Shown: positions 27,601 through 37,895 of the stretch, piece after piece
Numbering within the stretch: the stretch's first letter is position 1
How the letters are laid out: each line of letters begins with the position of its first letter
DNA from: UBA4416 sp040389965
GTDB lineage: Bacteria > Bacteroidota > Bacteroidia > B-17B0 > Aurantibacillaceae
Assembly (NCBI GenBank): GCA_040389965.1
Contig: JAZJZF010000028.1
Coordinates: 27,343-91,342, forward strand
DNA: 64,000 nucleotides
Direction: 5' to 3'
Translations under genes and position numbers: made by a program
Notes under the pieces: generated by a model
What the model was told of the DNA's origin: nothing
Database searches by the model: none
The model's input: the letters and a program-made list of their open reading frames with translations, nothing else

Positions 27601-30128
27601 CCTGATGTACCGCTGATCACACCGTTCATTGTAATATCGAAGCCGCTCGTAGCGCCAATACAGGTTGTGAGAGAAGAGTTGTTTGTGATGTTTCCGTTCA
27701 CTACTGCTCCTGAGGCAGTAGCTACATATCCGCCATCTCCTGTCCCGGTAGCACTCACAATATTAGTAGGCACATTTACCGAGCCATTAGCCACAGCAAT
27801 GTTGATCCTTGCTGCTGCTGCAGTTCCTTGTTGGTTACCAAAAATAGTTACCGATGCAGTTCCTGTACCGCTAACTGATTCCAAAGCAATAACTCCGTTT
27901 GCAGTACTTCCTGCATTTGGTGCCAGCACCAACTCGTTATTGGCTCCAAGGGTCATTGGTCCTGATAAACCATATTGTGTTGAAGATACCGTTTGAACAG
28001 TATAAGAAGTTGTGGCAAATGAATACGAAGTGGCTGTTCTTGTAGCATCTACAGTTACAGCGCCTGCAGTTCCTGCAAAAATAGCCGGGTTACCATTTGC
28101 CCAGGTTGCCTGTGACCCACTTGCGCTTGGTTGTCTCCAGGCATTAGTTGTACTCCATATTCCGGTACCACCATTAGCAGGTAAAGCAGCTATGCTGCCG
28201 CCATTCCAGTAATAGCCCGGTTGTACAGGTGTACCATTGGCGTCAATAGCCGCGCTCCATCTTGCTGCAGAACCCGAACCATCTACTGTAAAAACCCTGA
28301 AATAATAAGGTGTTCCGTTTGTTAAACCTGTTAATGTTACAGATGTTCCTGTTCCTTTATACACTAAAAAATTTGTATTGTCGGATCCAACTAAAGTAGC
28401 TGTCAGATCATATACATCGTTTGCATTAGAATTTAATGTCCATACGGCATTAGCTGCTGTAAAATCAGCATCGCTTACCAGTCCGTCGAAACTTGCTTTA
28501 CTTACGGCAGACTCTACTGCTAAACCTTTCCTGGCTATTATAATCACATTATTGTAACAAGAAGTAGCGCTTGGGTTAGTCCATGATAATTGTAACTGAC
28601 CTGATGACGGGCTTACCACTGTTGCAGAAACCGGTTGCGTGGTTGAAGAACCATTAATAATGCTTGTACCTGAACTCCAGGTTGAACCACTATAAGAATA
28701 GGCTTTAAAGCTATAGTTTTGCCCGGCCGTTAAGCCTGAAGCAGCAAAGTTAGCTCCTGAGCCGCTGTACACTAATTTACCTCCAACTGCAGGGTAATTG
28801 GTAGCTGATGTATAATTGGCATTGGCACCTGTAAAAGAAGAACCTGCTCCGGTTGGATCTGTAAAAGAACCGGTAGTATTGGCAAATACCAGTACACTAC
28901 CTACTGCAGGAGCATTCATATCAATGTTTATTTTTACTTCTGATGCGCAGTTTACACTAAACGTAGTAGGATTGGTAGGTAATGCTGCAAATGTTTTGTC
29001 TGTTATTGCACCATAGCTATTACTTCCATTGTAATTTACCGTAGGTGTAAACACCACATTTGTATTAGATGTAAAGCTTCCCGCCAATGTTGAACCTGCA
29101 CTTGCCCCACTCGCTATATCAGCTGTAGCGTAGATATAACCGGTAGCCCCGGCAGCAATGGTTTGTGTGAGGCTGCTCCAGGTAATGCTTTCGGTAGCTC
29201 CCGTTTTTGTAGAAGATTGAGATCCTAATAATGCATCACCAACAGGGACTAAAGTAGCATCTGTTGAATAATATAATTTTAAACCACCTGCAGGAATATC
29301 TGCTGCAAGGTAAGTTCCCAACATATTTGCTGTTACTGAACTTAGCGTTGCTGTTCCTCCTGCAGCACTTAATGATGCCCAGTAAAACTGGTTGAGGGTG
29401 CTTCCCAAAGGCCAGTTAACAGCAGTTGGTGTATTTGGATCCTGTGCTGTGATTGCTATGGTAGGGGTACTCACTGGTGCTGTAGCAGATATATTATCTA
29501 TAGAAAAAGATGGTCTGTTTCCACCCCCACTTACGTCTCTCATTACCCACCTTAATTGTACTATGCTTTGATTATTACACGCAGAAGGAAGTGTTAAACT
29601 AATATTTAAACTATTTGATGCTGCTGTTCCAGTATTAATTGTAGAACTTGCATTATTACTATAAGTACTTAAAGCTATATCTGTAAATGTTCCTGAAGTT
29701 CCAATTCGATACTGTAACCCTAGTTCATCTATTCTTCCTGCGCTAGTCTGGCCTTGTGTAGCTGCATCAAAACTAAATAGAATATTCGAAGAACTGCTTG
29801 TATTCAATACCAAGCAAATACCTTTTATAGCGTTTGCAGTAGACAAAATACCGATTTTTCCATTCATATCATATACACCTCCTGAAGTAACTGAATTACC
29901 TCCTGCTGCAAGTGCCTGATTTCCAGTAGGAGCAGCTGTAGTAAAAGATGTTCCTAAAGAACCTGTTACTGTCCAACCTTGAACACCAGCAGGATAAGTT
30001 GTTGTTGCACCTGTAAATGTGCTGAAATTCTGGCTATAAGGTAAGCTCTGGGGAGTTGGATTACTTTGTGCCCAGGCTGTAAACCCTGCTACAGTTGTTA
30101 AAATGGCAAGCGTAATTTTCTTAATCAT
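24608..30128 (-). CDS. Large T9SS-secreted repeat-containing surface protein (one gene split by a 100-N gap)
   Basis: Adhesin-like cell-surface protein. Signal peptide at 1-21 (ending TAWAQ). After a jelly-roll-like N-terminal domain come Fn3-like segments (~490-630) and a region (~640-1090) of autotransporter-associated beta-strand repeats (GLTITNGELRFN near 981). Next come at least six ~95-residue modules (TTSLQPxSCGI ... YPQIIYAEAVTGATQYEYKL ... WGNFGxVCNVTTP) and a type A T9SS sorting domain (AYPNPFNGQFNINLLSY ... GLYNIVITQG). The modules recur every 285 bases. With the 100 Ns (26023-26122) removed, both flanks fall into one frame and one perfect 285-base unit, giving 1806 residues; extra whole units could be hidden. 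It has its own terminator, so it is a separate transcription unit within the polysaccharide locus. Confidence 0.9.
24905..26755. repeat. Array of ~285-base coding repeats
   Basis: The landmark CCACA(G/A) that encodes the Cys-Gly of each module occurs at 25185, 25470, 25755, 26140 and 26425, and as CCGCAG at 26716. Intervals are 285, 285, 385 (285 plus the 100 Ns), 285 and 291. At least six modules are present; the first (highest coordinate) is the most diverged. Confidence 0.9.
26023..26122. other. Assembly gap (100 N) in the repeat array
   Basis: A placeholder of 100. Bases on either side join to the same sequence context as the neighbouring repeats (GGAT then AAGA...GTAATGCCACAG), so the true missing length is zero or a multiple of 285. 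Confidence 0.9.
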
Positions 30129-30335
30129 GTTTCAAAGTTTTATGTTGCTGTTATTCGGGGTGCGAAGTTACAAAGATTGTACCTAAGTCTTAATTTAACG
30201 TATTAAGTTAAAGTTACCATTTACCATCTAAGCCTTCTCATTCAAATGTAAGACAATAATCTTTTCTGAATTGTTAATTTCCCCCAACCGTAAAAATCAT
30301 AGATTAAACTTGTTTTTTTAGTGTCAAAATCAATT

Positions 30336-31409
30336 TTAAATAAACTGATCCTGAAATGCAGGATCCTTTTTTAAAGTATTTACGCTTGAAGGATAGTTTT
30401 CAATGAACCAAACCAAAAATGCGGTTACATCTATTTTCTGTTTTAACAAAAGATCTTTATGAGCCAAGTGTTTCTGTTTCAGATCATCGTCCTTCAAAAG
30501 TTCTCTGATCTTATTTTCCAATCCAACAGCATTCCTAAAACTATAGAGTACCTGGTGTTTTACTTCATCTTCAAATACGCCAGCATTTAAAGAGTTTACA
30601 AAAACCGAAGGCGTTCCTAATAATGCCGCTTCTGTGGCCATCGTTCCACTTTCTCCAATAAAGAAATCGGCTGTTGCCAAAACACTGTGAATTTTTTCAG
30701 GAGAGATCTTTATCTTATAAGGTTCAAACTCTTTACTTAATTCTCCTTCGGAAGAAATAAGCACTTTGTAGTTTTTTTCGAGAAACAAACGGATCAGATT
30801 TTTTTTGATATCATCCGGAATACCCGATTGACCTATATCATGCGATGCACCCCAGGAGATATAACGGAACAGCACAAATTTTTCGTTCTCCTTAATTCCA
30901 AGCTGATGTTTAATATTGTTTAGTGTAACAAAATACTTTTTATGAAGATACGAAAGTTCAATATACGACCTGAAACGTATCTGCTTGGGACCAAGGTCTT
31001 TATTAAATACGTCCGGTGTTAAAATAGTAGCCGTAAAAGGGGCAAAAGCCAGGATTCCAAGCTTAGCATGCTCTGTATCGGTAATCGCTATATGCGGCCT
31101 GCCTATCAGCTTTGAAACATGGGCAGCATAGGGCGATCCAAAAGACAGCAATACATCCGGTTTCCATTTAAGGGCTTGTTTTAAAATCAGTAAATCAGCT
31201 TTTAATGCATATAGGACTTTGCCCAGCAGGTTGCTTTTACCTTTTCCGCGTGAAACATAAGGTATTTGGGCTACTTTCAGCAGTTCATGCGTAATTTCTT
31301 TATCACGTGCTACAACTAAAAAAGAATGTCCTTTTTCTTCTAAATTGTAAATCAGATTTTTAAAATAATGAACGTGGGCCGGATGGCCTATATCAATAAG
31401 TATTTTCAA
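30336..31409 (-). CDS. DUF354 family protein (UDP-GlcNAc 2-epimerase/glycosyltransferase-like fold)
   Basis: Protein of 357 residues opening with MKILIDIGHPAHVHYFKNLI, the typical start of DUF354 proteins, which share the GT-B fold with UDP-N-acetylglucosamine 2-epimerases. Further family features are LLSFGSPYAAHVSKLIGRPHIAITDTEHA and FIGESGTMATEAALLGTPS. These proteins occur in bacterial and archaeal polysaccharide loci; their reaction is not established and a glycosyltransferase role is possible. It lies 20 bases downstream of the amidotransferase gene, so the two are likely cotranscribed. Confidence 0.87.
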   Translation of the reverse strand: MKILIDIGHPAHVHYFKNLIYNLEEKGHSFLVVARDKEITHELLKVAQIPYVSRGKGKSNLLGKVLYALKADLLILKQALKWKPDVLLSFGSPYAAHVSKLIGRPHIAITDTEHAKLGILAFAPFTATILTPDVFNKDLGPKQIRFRSYIELSYLHKKYFVTLNNIKHQLGIKENEKFVLFRYISWGASHDIGQSGIPDDIKKNLIRLFLEKNYKVLISSEGELSKEFEPYKIKISPEKIHSVLATADFFIGESGTMATEAALLGTPSVFVNSLNAGVFEDEVKHQVLYSFRNAVGLENKIRELLKDDDLKQKHLAHKDLLLKQKIDVTAFLVWFIENYPSSVNTLKKDPAFQDQFI

Positions 31410-31429
31410 AGCTTTTTAAAAAATAAATG

Positions 31430-32584
31430 TTATGTGTCTCTTCCTTCGGATTGGTAGATGAAAAGAGGTTTGTTGGGCAAGAAATATTTTACCAGAGGAT
31501 AAGTAATTTTTTTAAATCTTTTAATCATTGGAAAATACGACGGATAATCATAAAAAAAACGATTCGGCGTCTTAAATACCGCTTGAAATTCTTCTTTCGA
31601 GAAATTAAGTTTTTTACACAGATACTCCATGTCTTTTTCTATCTCATTTTCCGAATAAGGCTTGTTTGCAAGTAGTAGCAACGCTTCTTCTCTGGTCATT
31701 TCGCCATTCAGAATAAGGGCTGAGTACGTGATCTTTCTTTTATCGATGCCAAATTTTTCGAACAACCAATAGGTTATTATAAATTTGGTAAACACATTTT
31801 CGTAATGGTGGCCGCCATAATCTTTCCAGTCATATACATCTTTAAGCAGTTTTTTTGCTTCACTTTTATTATACTGCATATAAAAAAACGGCCTCAGCAA
31901 TTTAATTTTTTTAATATAGCTCAGGTATCCGAACTGGAAAACAGATAAAGAAGGGAACGATTTAAGTTTCCGGCCGCTAAATCTTTTTGCAATATATTTT
32001 AATTGCTTTGCATCGCTATAAGTCCATTCCGTTGGCTGAAATCCTTCGGTTCTGAAATCGTGCCCGATCAATACATATTTCATACCATAGGCATGGGCTT
32101 TTTTGAGCAATATGGCTTTTATGGCAATATCCGTAGGAGAATCCGCCCAGGGCAAGCCGGCTTTGAGATAGGCTTTTAATACATCTTTTACTTCATCGTA
32201 GTTTATAACGTAAGTTTCAAGATCAACGTTTAAGGCTTTCGTCATTTTTTCGATATTACTTACCGAAATTTCTGATGCCCATCCATTGTCGAGATAAACG
32301 GCTAAAGGCTTTAAGCCATTTTCTTTTGCCACATGCAGAAGGTATGAGCTATCGGTACCGCCGCTTAAACCAATAATACAATCGTATTTTTTGTTTGCGC
32401 CGGCCTGTTTAATTTTAGCAATATATTCTTCCCACACATTTTTGCCCCTAGCATCGTTTGGATAGTCTGCGGCTACTTTATGAAATATGGAAGCGTAATT
32501 AGAAATTCCGTTTCTATCAAAATGAATTCCCGGAATACTTTCATCCCAAACACCTTCCTTACATATCTTCCCTACAGTTGCCAT
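31430..32584 (-). CDS. N-acetyl sugar amidotransferase-like (WbpG/PseA family) without the usual cysteine cluster
   Basis: ATP pyrophosphatase of 384 residues; PP-loop SGGTDSS at 74-80, with GLPWADSPTDIAIKAIL and YVLIGHDFRTEG further on. WbpG/PseA-type enzymes use ammonia from a HisH-like partner to make an acetamidino group on a sugar. Family members usually begin with a Cys4 zinc site (CxxC ... CxxC, as in ICxxCVWD...NGVCNYC). Here the aligned segment is ICKEGVWDESIPGIHFDRNG then ISNYAS, so three of the four cysteines are missing. No hisH/hisF-like partner is visible in the locus; the asparagine-synthase-like protein nearby has its own glutaminase domain. Function is therefore less sure than the fold. 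Confidence 0.85.
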   Translation of the reverse strand: MATVGKICKEGVWDESIPGIHFDRNGISNYASIFHKVAADYPNDARGKNVWEEYIAKIKQAGANKKYDCIIGLSGGTDSSYLLHVAKENGLKPLAVYLDNGWASEISVSNIEKMTKALNVDLETYVINYDEVKDVLKAYLKAGLPWADSPTDIAIKAILLKKAHAYGMKYVLIGHDFRTEGFQPTEWTYSDAKQLKYIAKRFSGRKLKSFPSLSVFQFGYLSYIKKIKLLRPFFYMQYNKSEAKKLLKDVYDWKDYGGHHYENVFTKFIITYWLFEKFGIDKRKITYSALILNGEMTREEALLLLANKPYSENEIEKDMEYLCKKLNFSKEEFQAVFKTPNRFFYDYPSYFPMIKRFKKITYPLVKYFLPNKPLFIYQSEGRDT

Positions 32585-32590
32585 TAATGT

Positions 32591-33532
32591 TTATTTACTT
32601 AATATACTTTTATATACGTTTACTATTTTTTCGGCCACACTTTGGGAATCGAGCTGTATTTGTTCCAGTTTTTCCCTTCCGTTTGTATATTCCCTGGTTT
32701 TACTAAAAATTAATGCTTCCAGCATTTTTTCAGAAAAATCAACGACGTTTCCTTCTGCAATATAATTCCCATCTGTTCCGGCAAATAGCCATTCTACATC
32801 TCCTACATTTGTACTCACTACAGGTAAATTACAAGCCATGGCTTCTTTAACAACATTAGGCGATCCTTCATAATGAGAACTCAACACTAAAACATTTGCC
32901 GCATTTAAATAGTGAACTGTTTGGCAATGTGGAATATCATAAATAACCAGCAACTCCATGTCTTCCTGTTTAATGTTATTAAACGCATTTTGCGCGAGGC
33001 TAAAATTCTTTTCGGGCCGGTTGGGGTTTGCTAAAAACAGAACATATTGCTTTATAGGATCTAAATCCAGTTCCTTTCGTGCCGGGGCTTTTCCGTCTTG
33101 GTCAAATACCGAAAAGCTTACTCCATTAGGTATAACATATGTTTTACATTTGTAGCTGTTATTATTAATTGCCTGCGATTTCACAATGATTGCTTCCCAA
33201 TAATTACTAAAAAAAATTATAAGCTTAAACAAAAAACCTTTCCTTTGAACATCACTCCCCATCAAAGAAGTGATAACAGGCTTACTTGTAAGTGTTAGCT
33301 TACTTAAAAAACCACAAAATGAATAGTGCCCATGAATTAAATCAGGATCGAACTGTTTTATTTTTTTTCTTAGCGGGATGATATTCTTCAAATATCCTAC
33401 CATACCTTTTCCCTGTACATAGTAGAAATCTATTAATAGCGATCCATCATGTTTTATAAGGGATTCGGCCTGATTTTCTACAAGGTTAGATCCATTTTTC
33501 TTATTCCCACTTAATACAAACAATATTTTCAT
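32591..33532 (-). CDS. Glycosyltransferase family 4
   Basis: Retaining GT-B glycosyltransferase of 313 residues. The N-terminal domain has DPDLIHGHYSFCG and ITSLMGSD; the C-terminal domain carries the GT4 donor-site signature EGSPNVVKEAMACNLPVV with the two glutamates seven apart, and STNVGDVEWLF. The protein is somewhat short for GT4 (typically 350-380), the N-terminal half being compact. It begins 15 bases after the polymerase-candidate gene ends, and its stop is 6 bases before the amidotransferase ATG. Donor and acceptor unknown. Confidence 0.92.
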   Translation of the reverse strand: MKILFVLSGNKKNGSNLVENQAESLIKHDGSLLIDFYYVQGKGMVGYLKNIIPLRKKIKQFDPDLIHGHYSFCGFLSKLTLTSKPVITSLMGSDVQRKGFLFKLIIFFSNYWEAIIVKSQAINNNSYKCKTYVIPNGVSFSVFDQDGKAPARKELDLDPIKQYVLFLANPNRPEKNFSLAQNAFNNIKQEDMELLVIYDIPHCQTVHYLNAANVLVLSSHYEGSPNVVKEAMACNLPVVSTNVGDVEWLFAGTDGNYIAEGNVVDFSEKMLEALIFSKTREYTNGREKLEQIQLDSQSVAEKIVNVYKSILSK

Positions 33533-33547
33533 AAACTACCTGTTCCG

Positions 33548-34888
33548 TTACCTGAAGTTCCAGTACGCGATGAGTACTAAAAAAACAAACATATATACAT
33601 TAACTAATTTTTGTATTTCCCGTTTTTTCTTAGCCGGTAAAGCTTTTTCTCTGTTATAAAAGTCGATAAACCAAAAGGCCGTAATAAAAATAAAAGGAAA
33701 ATGAGTTAAGGATTTCCGAAGCTCCAGTGATTCGAGAATATATGCCAGAGCAACCATCTCTATCAATACAAATATAATAACGGGATAAAGAAATTTATTG
33801 GAGACTTTGAAGCTGTAAATAACCCCCAGCCAGAAAACAATGGAAATAAATATTTTAAAAATTAAGCCCGACGAATAAAAACTTAATAAGGGCTTGGTTG
33901 GTAAAATGGTTGGAAGAGGCCCCAATGTGGAAGCTAGCACGTTAATAAAATAGGTGAAAGTTACACCGCCTTTTATCATTCCTTCTGATTCTTTGGATGC
34001 CAGCATCTCTTCTGAACTACCAAGCAGGAACCTGTCTGCAATAGAATTAATAAACGCAAATGATATAACTACCGAAACCATTAGTAGTATTATTAAAATA
34101 ACAGAGCCTGCACTTGCTTTACGTGAAAATAAAATCCCAATGGCAATGGATGCAACTACTATAAACATTAAAGCAGGTCTGAAAAAAAGAATGGATACGA
34201 GACAAAGAATTCCTAAAATAAGCGAGTATGGCTTTTTATTTTTATGAAAATTATAGTAATGATAAAATGTGAGGACAATTAAGGCCACCAGTGTACTTTC
34301 TTTGAGGCCGGATGAATGAAACCACAATACATAAGAAGATATGGAATAGGTTAAAGCACAAAGAAACGCGTTTTTATCAGACATAATATATTTACAGATT
34401 TTATAAATATGTACTGCAACCACGGTTCCTATTATGGCGTTATAAAAATTATAAGCAAACTTTGATTCAACAAACCTGTAAATATTACTCAGTATAAATA
34501 CAATTCCCAGATCTTCTGATTCGTGTCTGTGCAAATAATAATTAATGCCGTTTATAAGGCCCATATTTGACATCCGGGATGCCTCATAATCATACAGCAG
34601 AGCATCGGCTTCACTAAATACAAAGAAATTATTATTGTAATAATAGGAAATGACATTGTAAATAAAAATATGAAAAACAGAATATAAAAAAACAATAACC
34701 CCCAAATGCTTTGCCGTGAAAAAGAGTTCATCTTTTTTGCTGAGATAAAAGGCTACTGCGCAAAACATAAACAATGAAAAGTAATTAATCGCGAATATGA
34801 TTTCGTTGTATCCCTTGATAACAGGGATAAAGAACAGATACAGCAAAGTGCCGTAAATAAATGTCTTTTTTAATATTCCGTCAAACAT
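33548..34888 (-). CDS. Polytopic membrane protein, candidate polysaccharide polymerase (Wzy/EpsG-like)
   Basis: Protein of 446 residues with about eleven transmembrane segments and a larger extracytoplasmic stretch at ~85-130 (FSEADALLYDYEASRMSN, HRHESEDLG). No enzyme signature is visible, as usual for Wzy-type polymerases, but its size, topology and position among glycosyltransferases, with a Wzx flippase in the same locus, make it the best polymerase candidate. A membrane glycosyltransferase of the GT-C type is the alternative. It lies 10 bases downstream of the asparagine-synthase-like gene. Confidence 0.75.
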   Translation of the reverse strand: MFDGILKKTFIYGTLLYLFFIPVIKGYNEIIFAINYFSLFMFCAVAFYLSKKDELFFTAKHLGVIVFLYSVFHIFIYNVISYYYNNNFFVFSEADALLYDYEASRMSNMGLINGINYYLHRHESEDLGIVFILSNIYRFVESKFAYNFYNAIIGTVVAVHIYKICKYIMSDKNAFLCALTYSISSYVLWFHSSGLKESTLVALIVLTFYHYYNFHKNKKPYSLILGILCLVSILFFRPALMFIVVASIAIGILFSRKASAGSVILIILLMVSVVISFAFINSIADRFLLGSSEEMLASKESEGMIKGGVTFTYFINVLASTLGPLPTILPTKPLLSFYSSGLIFKIFISIVFWLGVIYSFKVSNKFLYPVIIFVLIEMVALAYILESLELRKSLTHFPFIFITAFWFIDFYNREKALPAKKKREIQKLVNVYMFVFLVLIAYWNFR

Positions 34889-34898
34889 CCCAGCCTGT

Positions 34899-36761
34899 TT
34901 ATGGCAAAAACTTATTTAATTGTATAAGAGCCCAGATAAAATTGCCGTTGTCTTTTTTTCCTTCTTTATTTTCTGTCACTATCTTATTAATAGTATCTCT
35001 ATCCAACATCTCTTTTACCTTTTGCAGGTTTTCTTCCAACAGATCGTTAAATCCTTCTTCTTTAAACCATTCTCTTAAAGGAATTCCAAAACCTCTTTTA
35101 GGTGCGTTTAAAACAGATGCCGGCAGGTTTTTGCCAATACTATTCCTCAACACACTCTTTAGTTCCCAACCCTGCATTTTTACATCTTTATGCACGGTTG
35201 CCATAAATTCAATTAACCTGAAATCCAAAAAGGGTACGCGTGTTTCAATAGAATTGGCCATACTCATTCTGTCTACTTTTACCAGGTAATCATTTGGCAA
35301 ATTGTGCAAGTAATGCACATACATTAATTTATAAAAATCGTCTTTGAATCTGCATGTTTGCAGCAAAGATTCAAAGTACGTTTCTACTGCAATAACACCA
35401 GGTATATTTTTTGTAATGGTTTTAATATCTTTTAAACTTGTGCAGGCTATTTTTTCGGCAACTCTTATGTGAAAAGGTAAATTCGAAGTCTGTAACACAT
35501 TACTAATCTTGTTTAGCTTATAGCGCAAGGAGCCTTTAAACACTTTGGCAGCTGTATTAACTGAACCGATAATGATTTTTTTAAACACACCCGGTAAATT
35601 GTTATTGATAAAGGAGGTTACTTTTATGCCTTTATAAGCTGTATAGCCGCTCAATGCCTCATCACCGCCATCGCCGGTTAACACCATTTTTACTTTTTGC
35701 GCTGCATAACGCGAAACAAAATCAGTTGGTATGGCAGACGAATCTCCGAAAGGCTCGTCGTAATGCAAGGCAACTTTGTTAACGGCTTCCTTAAAATTAT
35801 CAGGCAACACCGTTCCTCGGGAATGTTCTGTTTTAAATTTTCCTGCTACTTCTGCGGCAAGTTCACTTTCATCAAATGCTTTATCATTAAAGCCAATGGT
35901 AAATGTTTTTACAGGATGCCTGGAGTTATTTGCCATAATTGACACAATACCCGATGAATCAAGCCCTCCACTTAAAAACGCACCAAAAGCAACATCGCTT
36001 CTCATTCTAATTTTTACGGCATCCGAAAGGATTTCTTCAAATTTCTGATAAATTTCCTGCTTATTGATAAGCATGTCCTTTTCATTGATTTGTGGAAATT
36101 GCCAATACATTTTTTCGGAAACGTTTCCATCTTTTACGATCAGATAATGGCCCGGCCGTAACTTATAGATGTTTCTATAAAAAGTATCAGGTGCAGGAAT
36201 ATTGGTAAGCGCAAGGTAAAGTTCAGTCAATTCAGGTCTTATTTCTTTTGGCACTCCATATTTTAAAATAGATTTTATTTCTGATCCAAAAATAAAGGTG
36301 TTGTTATATACGCAATAACTCAGGGGTTTCTCTCCTATACGATCACGTGACAAAAATAATTCCTGTTTTGATTTATCCCATAAAGCAAAAGCCCACATGC
36401 CATTAAATTTATTCTGGCATTCATGCCCCCATTGTTCGTACGATTTAATCAATACTTCCGTATCAGAACTCGTTTTAAACTTATGGCCAAGACCAGTTAA
36501 CTCTTCCCTTAATTCAATATAATTATATATCTCTCCGTTAAATACAACTATTTTATTCCCATCTTCACTATACATAGGCTGATCGCCTGTATTCAAATCA
36601 ATAATACTTAACCGTCGGTGGCCAAGGGCCATGTTATCATACACATAAAATCCTTCGCCATCTGGTCCACGGTAAGCAATACAATCGGTCATACTTTTTA
36701 AAAGTGCAGGATCCGCCTTTACCTCTTTATCGAAATGGAAATAACCTGCTATTCCGCACAT
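34899..36761 (-). CDS. asnB: Asparagine synthase (glutamine-hydrolysing)-like amidotransferase
   Basis: Class II glutamine amidotransferase of 620 residues. The N-terminal nucleophile is Cys2 (MCGIAGYFHF), with RGPDGEG and NGEIYNY of the glutaminase domain (~1-210). The synthetase domain has the PP-loop SGGLDSS (~260-270) and LTGDGGDEALSGY. Full-length AsnB-type proteins in polysaccharide loci may amidate a uronic acid or another sugar carboxylate rather than make free asparagine; that is inference from context. It overlaps nothing and is 6 bases from the upstream GT4 gene. Confidence 0.93.
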   Translation of the reverse strand: MCGIAGYFHFDKEVKADPALLKSMTDCIAYRGPDGEGFYVYDNMALGHRRLSIIDLNTGDQPMYSEDGNKIVVFNGEIYNYIELREELTGLGHKFKTSSDTEVLIKSYEQWGHECQNKFNGMWAFALWDKSKQELFLSRDRIGEKPLSYCVYNNTFIFGSEIKSILKYGVPKEIRPELTELYLALTNIPAPDTFYRNIYKLRPGHYLIVKDGNVSEKMYWQFPQINEKDMLINKQEIYQKFEEILSDAVKIRMRSDVAFGAFLSGGLDSSGIVSIMANNSRHPVKTFTIGFNDKAFDESELAAEVAGKFKTEHSRGTVLPDNFKEAVNKVALHYDEPFGDSSAIPTDFVSRYAAQKVKMVLTGDGGDEALSGYTAYKGIKVTSFINNNLPGVFKKIIIGSVNTAAKVFKGSLRYKLNKISNVLQTSNLPFHIRVAEKIACTSLKDIKTITKNIPGVIAVETYFESLLQTCRFKDDFYKLMYVHYLHNLPNDYLVKVDRMSMANSIETRVPFLDFRLIEFMATVHKDVKMQGWELKSVLRNSIGKNLPASVLNAPKRGFGIPLREWFKEEGFNDLLEENLQKVKEMLDRDTINKIVTENKEGKKDNGNFIWALIQLNKFLP

Positions 36762-36767
36762 ATGCTA

Positions 36768-37895
36768 TTACTTATTTTCATACTTTAAATACATTTCGTA
36801 ATACTTACGGCAAGCTATCTCAATGCTAAAATTAGTATTGTATTTATTAACGTTTGCTGCTTTTACCGTTTCCATTTTATTTTTGTCCCAATATATTATG
36901 TCCTTCAGTCTAGTGAAATAAGCATTCGCATTCATTTGATCAACTAAAAGACCATTCTCATTATCAGTTATCAATTCAGGAATGCCACCTACATTGGTTG
37001 AAATTACAGGTAATCCGTATGCTAATGCTTCAATAACGGTAATTGGTAATCCTTCGAATTTTGACGACAAACAATAAACATCAGCATTAAGCATATAATC
37101 CACTATATTATGTTTTGCTCCAACAAAAAAAACAGTATCCGGCTTTATGTCTAATAACTGATTTAAAGTTAACTGATCTGCCGAGTTATCTGCCCCTATA
37201 ATTACTAAAATAACATTTATATGATGTTGCAAAGCTTCTTTAAACACCTCGAGGAGCAACTTATAATTCTTTTGATCTTTAGGAGAATTTATTCGCCCGA
37301 TGGATAAGAAAACTTTCGTTGCTTCATTTTTTTTATACGATTCTATTTCCTGTTTTACAGAAGGATAATGCATAGTCGCTTCCTGTTTCTTTACGCCATT
37401 GTAAATTAATACGGAATTAATACGGTACAGGTTTGAATGCGACTTTTGTGTAATGGTTGATATAGAAACAGGAACTAATTTATGGGTACGGTAGATAAAT
37501 CTTCGTACTTTTTGCAAAAATTTTCCCGGGGTTTCTTCTTCTGCCAGATTATGAATAGTATGAAAAAACTTTATTTTTTTCAGCAAAAGAATAGGCAGAT
37601 ATAAGTACAAGATAGTTCCGGAAAGATGCGAGTTTACTGCATTTGGTTTTAATTTTAAAAGAAACCTGATTAGCCTTATTTGAAATGAAATATCAATCTT
37701 ACCTTTCTTTGACAAATTAATGTAACGAACTTTTTCTTTTAATTCGTTTTTAAACGATGGCTGATTTTCGTTTTCGTAGAAGACGCATAAAAAAACTTCT
37801 GCGCCTGGCGTTTCTGCTAGCTGATTGCAAAGATCCACTACAAGGCGTTCTGCACCTCCTTTACCTAAGCTGCTAATTACCTGAACAATTTTCAC
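36768..37895 (-). CDS. Glycosyltransferase family 4
   Basis: GT-B enzyme of 375 residues. MKIVQVISSLGKGGAERLV is a classic GT4 N-terminus; VLIYNGV and SIGRINSPKDQKNYKLLLE lead to the donor-binding signature FEGLPITVIEALAYGLPV with STNVGGIPELI. It overlaps the upstream GT2 gene by 4 bases (ATGA type), indicating translational coupling, and ends 6 bases before the asparagine-synthase-like gene. Full length for the family. Confidence 0.94.
   Translation of the reverse strand: MKIVQVISSLGKGGAERLVVDLCNQLAETPGAEVFLCVFYENENQPSFKNELKEKVRYINLSKKGKIDISFQIRLIRFLLKLKPNAVNSHLSGTILYLYLPILLLKKIKFFHTIHNLAEEETPGKFLQKVRRFIYRTHKLVPVSISTITQKSHSNLYRINSVLIYNGVKKQEATMHYPSVKQEIESYKKNEATKVFLSIGRINSPKDQKNYKLLLEVFKEALQHHINVILVIIGADNSADQLTLNQLLDIKPDTVFFVGAKHNIVDYMLNADVYCLSSKFEGLPITVIEALAYGLPVISTNVGGIPELITDNENGLLVDQMNANAYFTRLKDIIYWDKNKMETVKAANVNKYNTNFSIEIACRKYYEMYLKYENK

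Noticed and set aside
26986..27996. Antisense open frames of 106, 75 and 151 codons on the plus strand
   Set aside because: They lie opposite the large surface-protein gene and merely mirror its Gly/Thr/Val-rich codons; no start context and no family resemblance.
30344..30367. Hairpin GATCCTG...CAGGATC followed by T-run
   Set aside because: It is inside the coding end of the DUF354 gene on the opposite orientation to transcription, so it cannot terminate that gene usefully.
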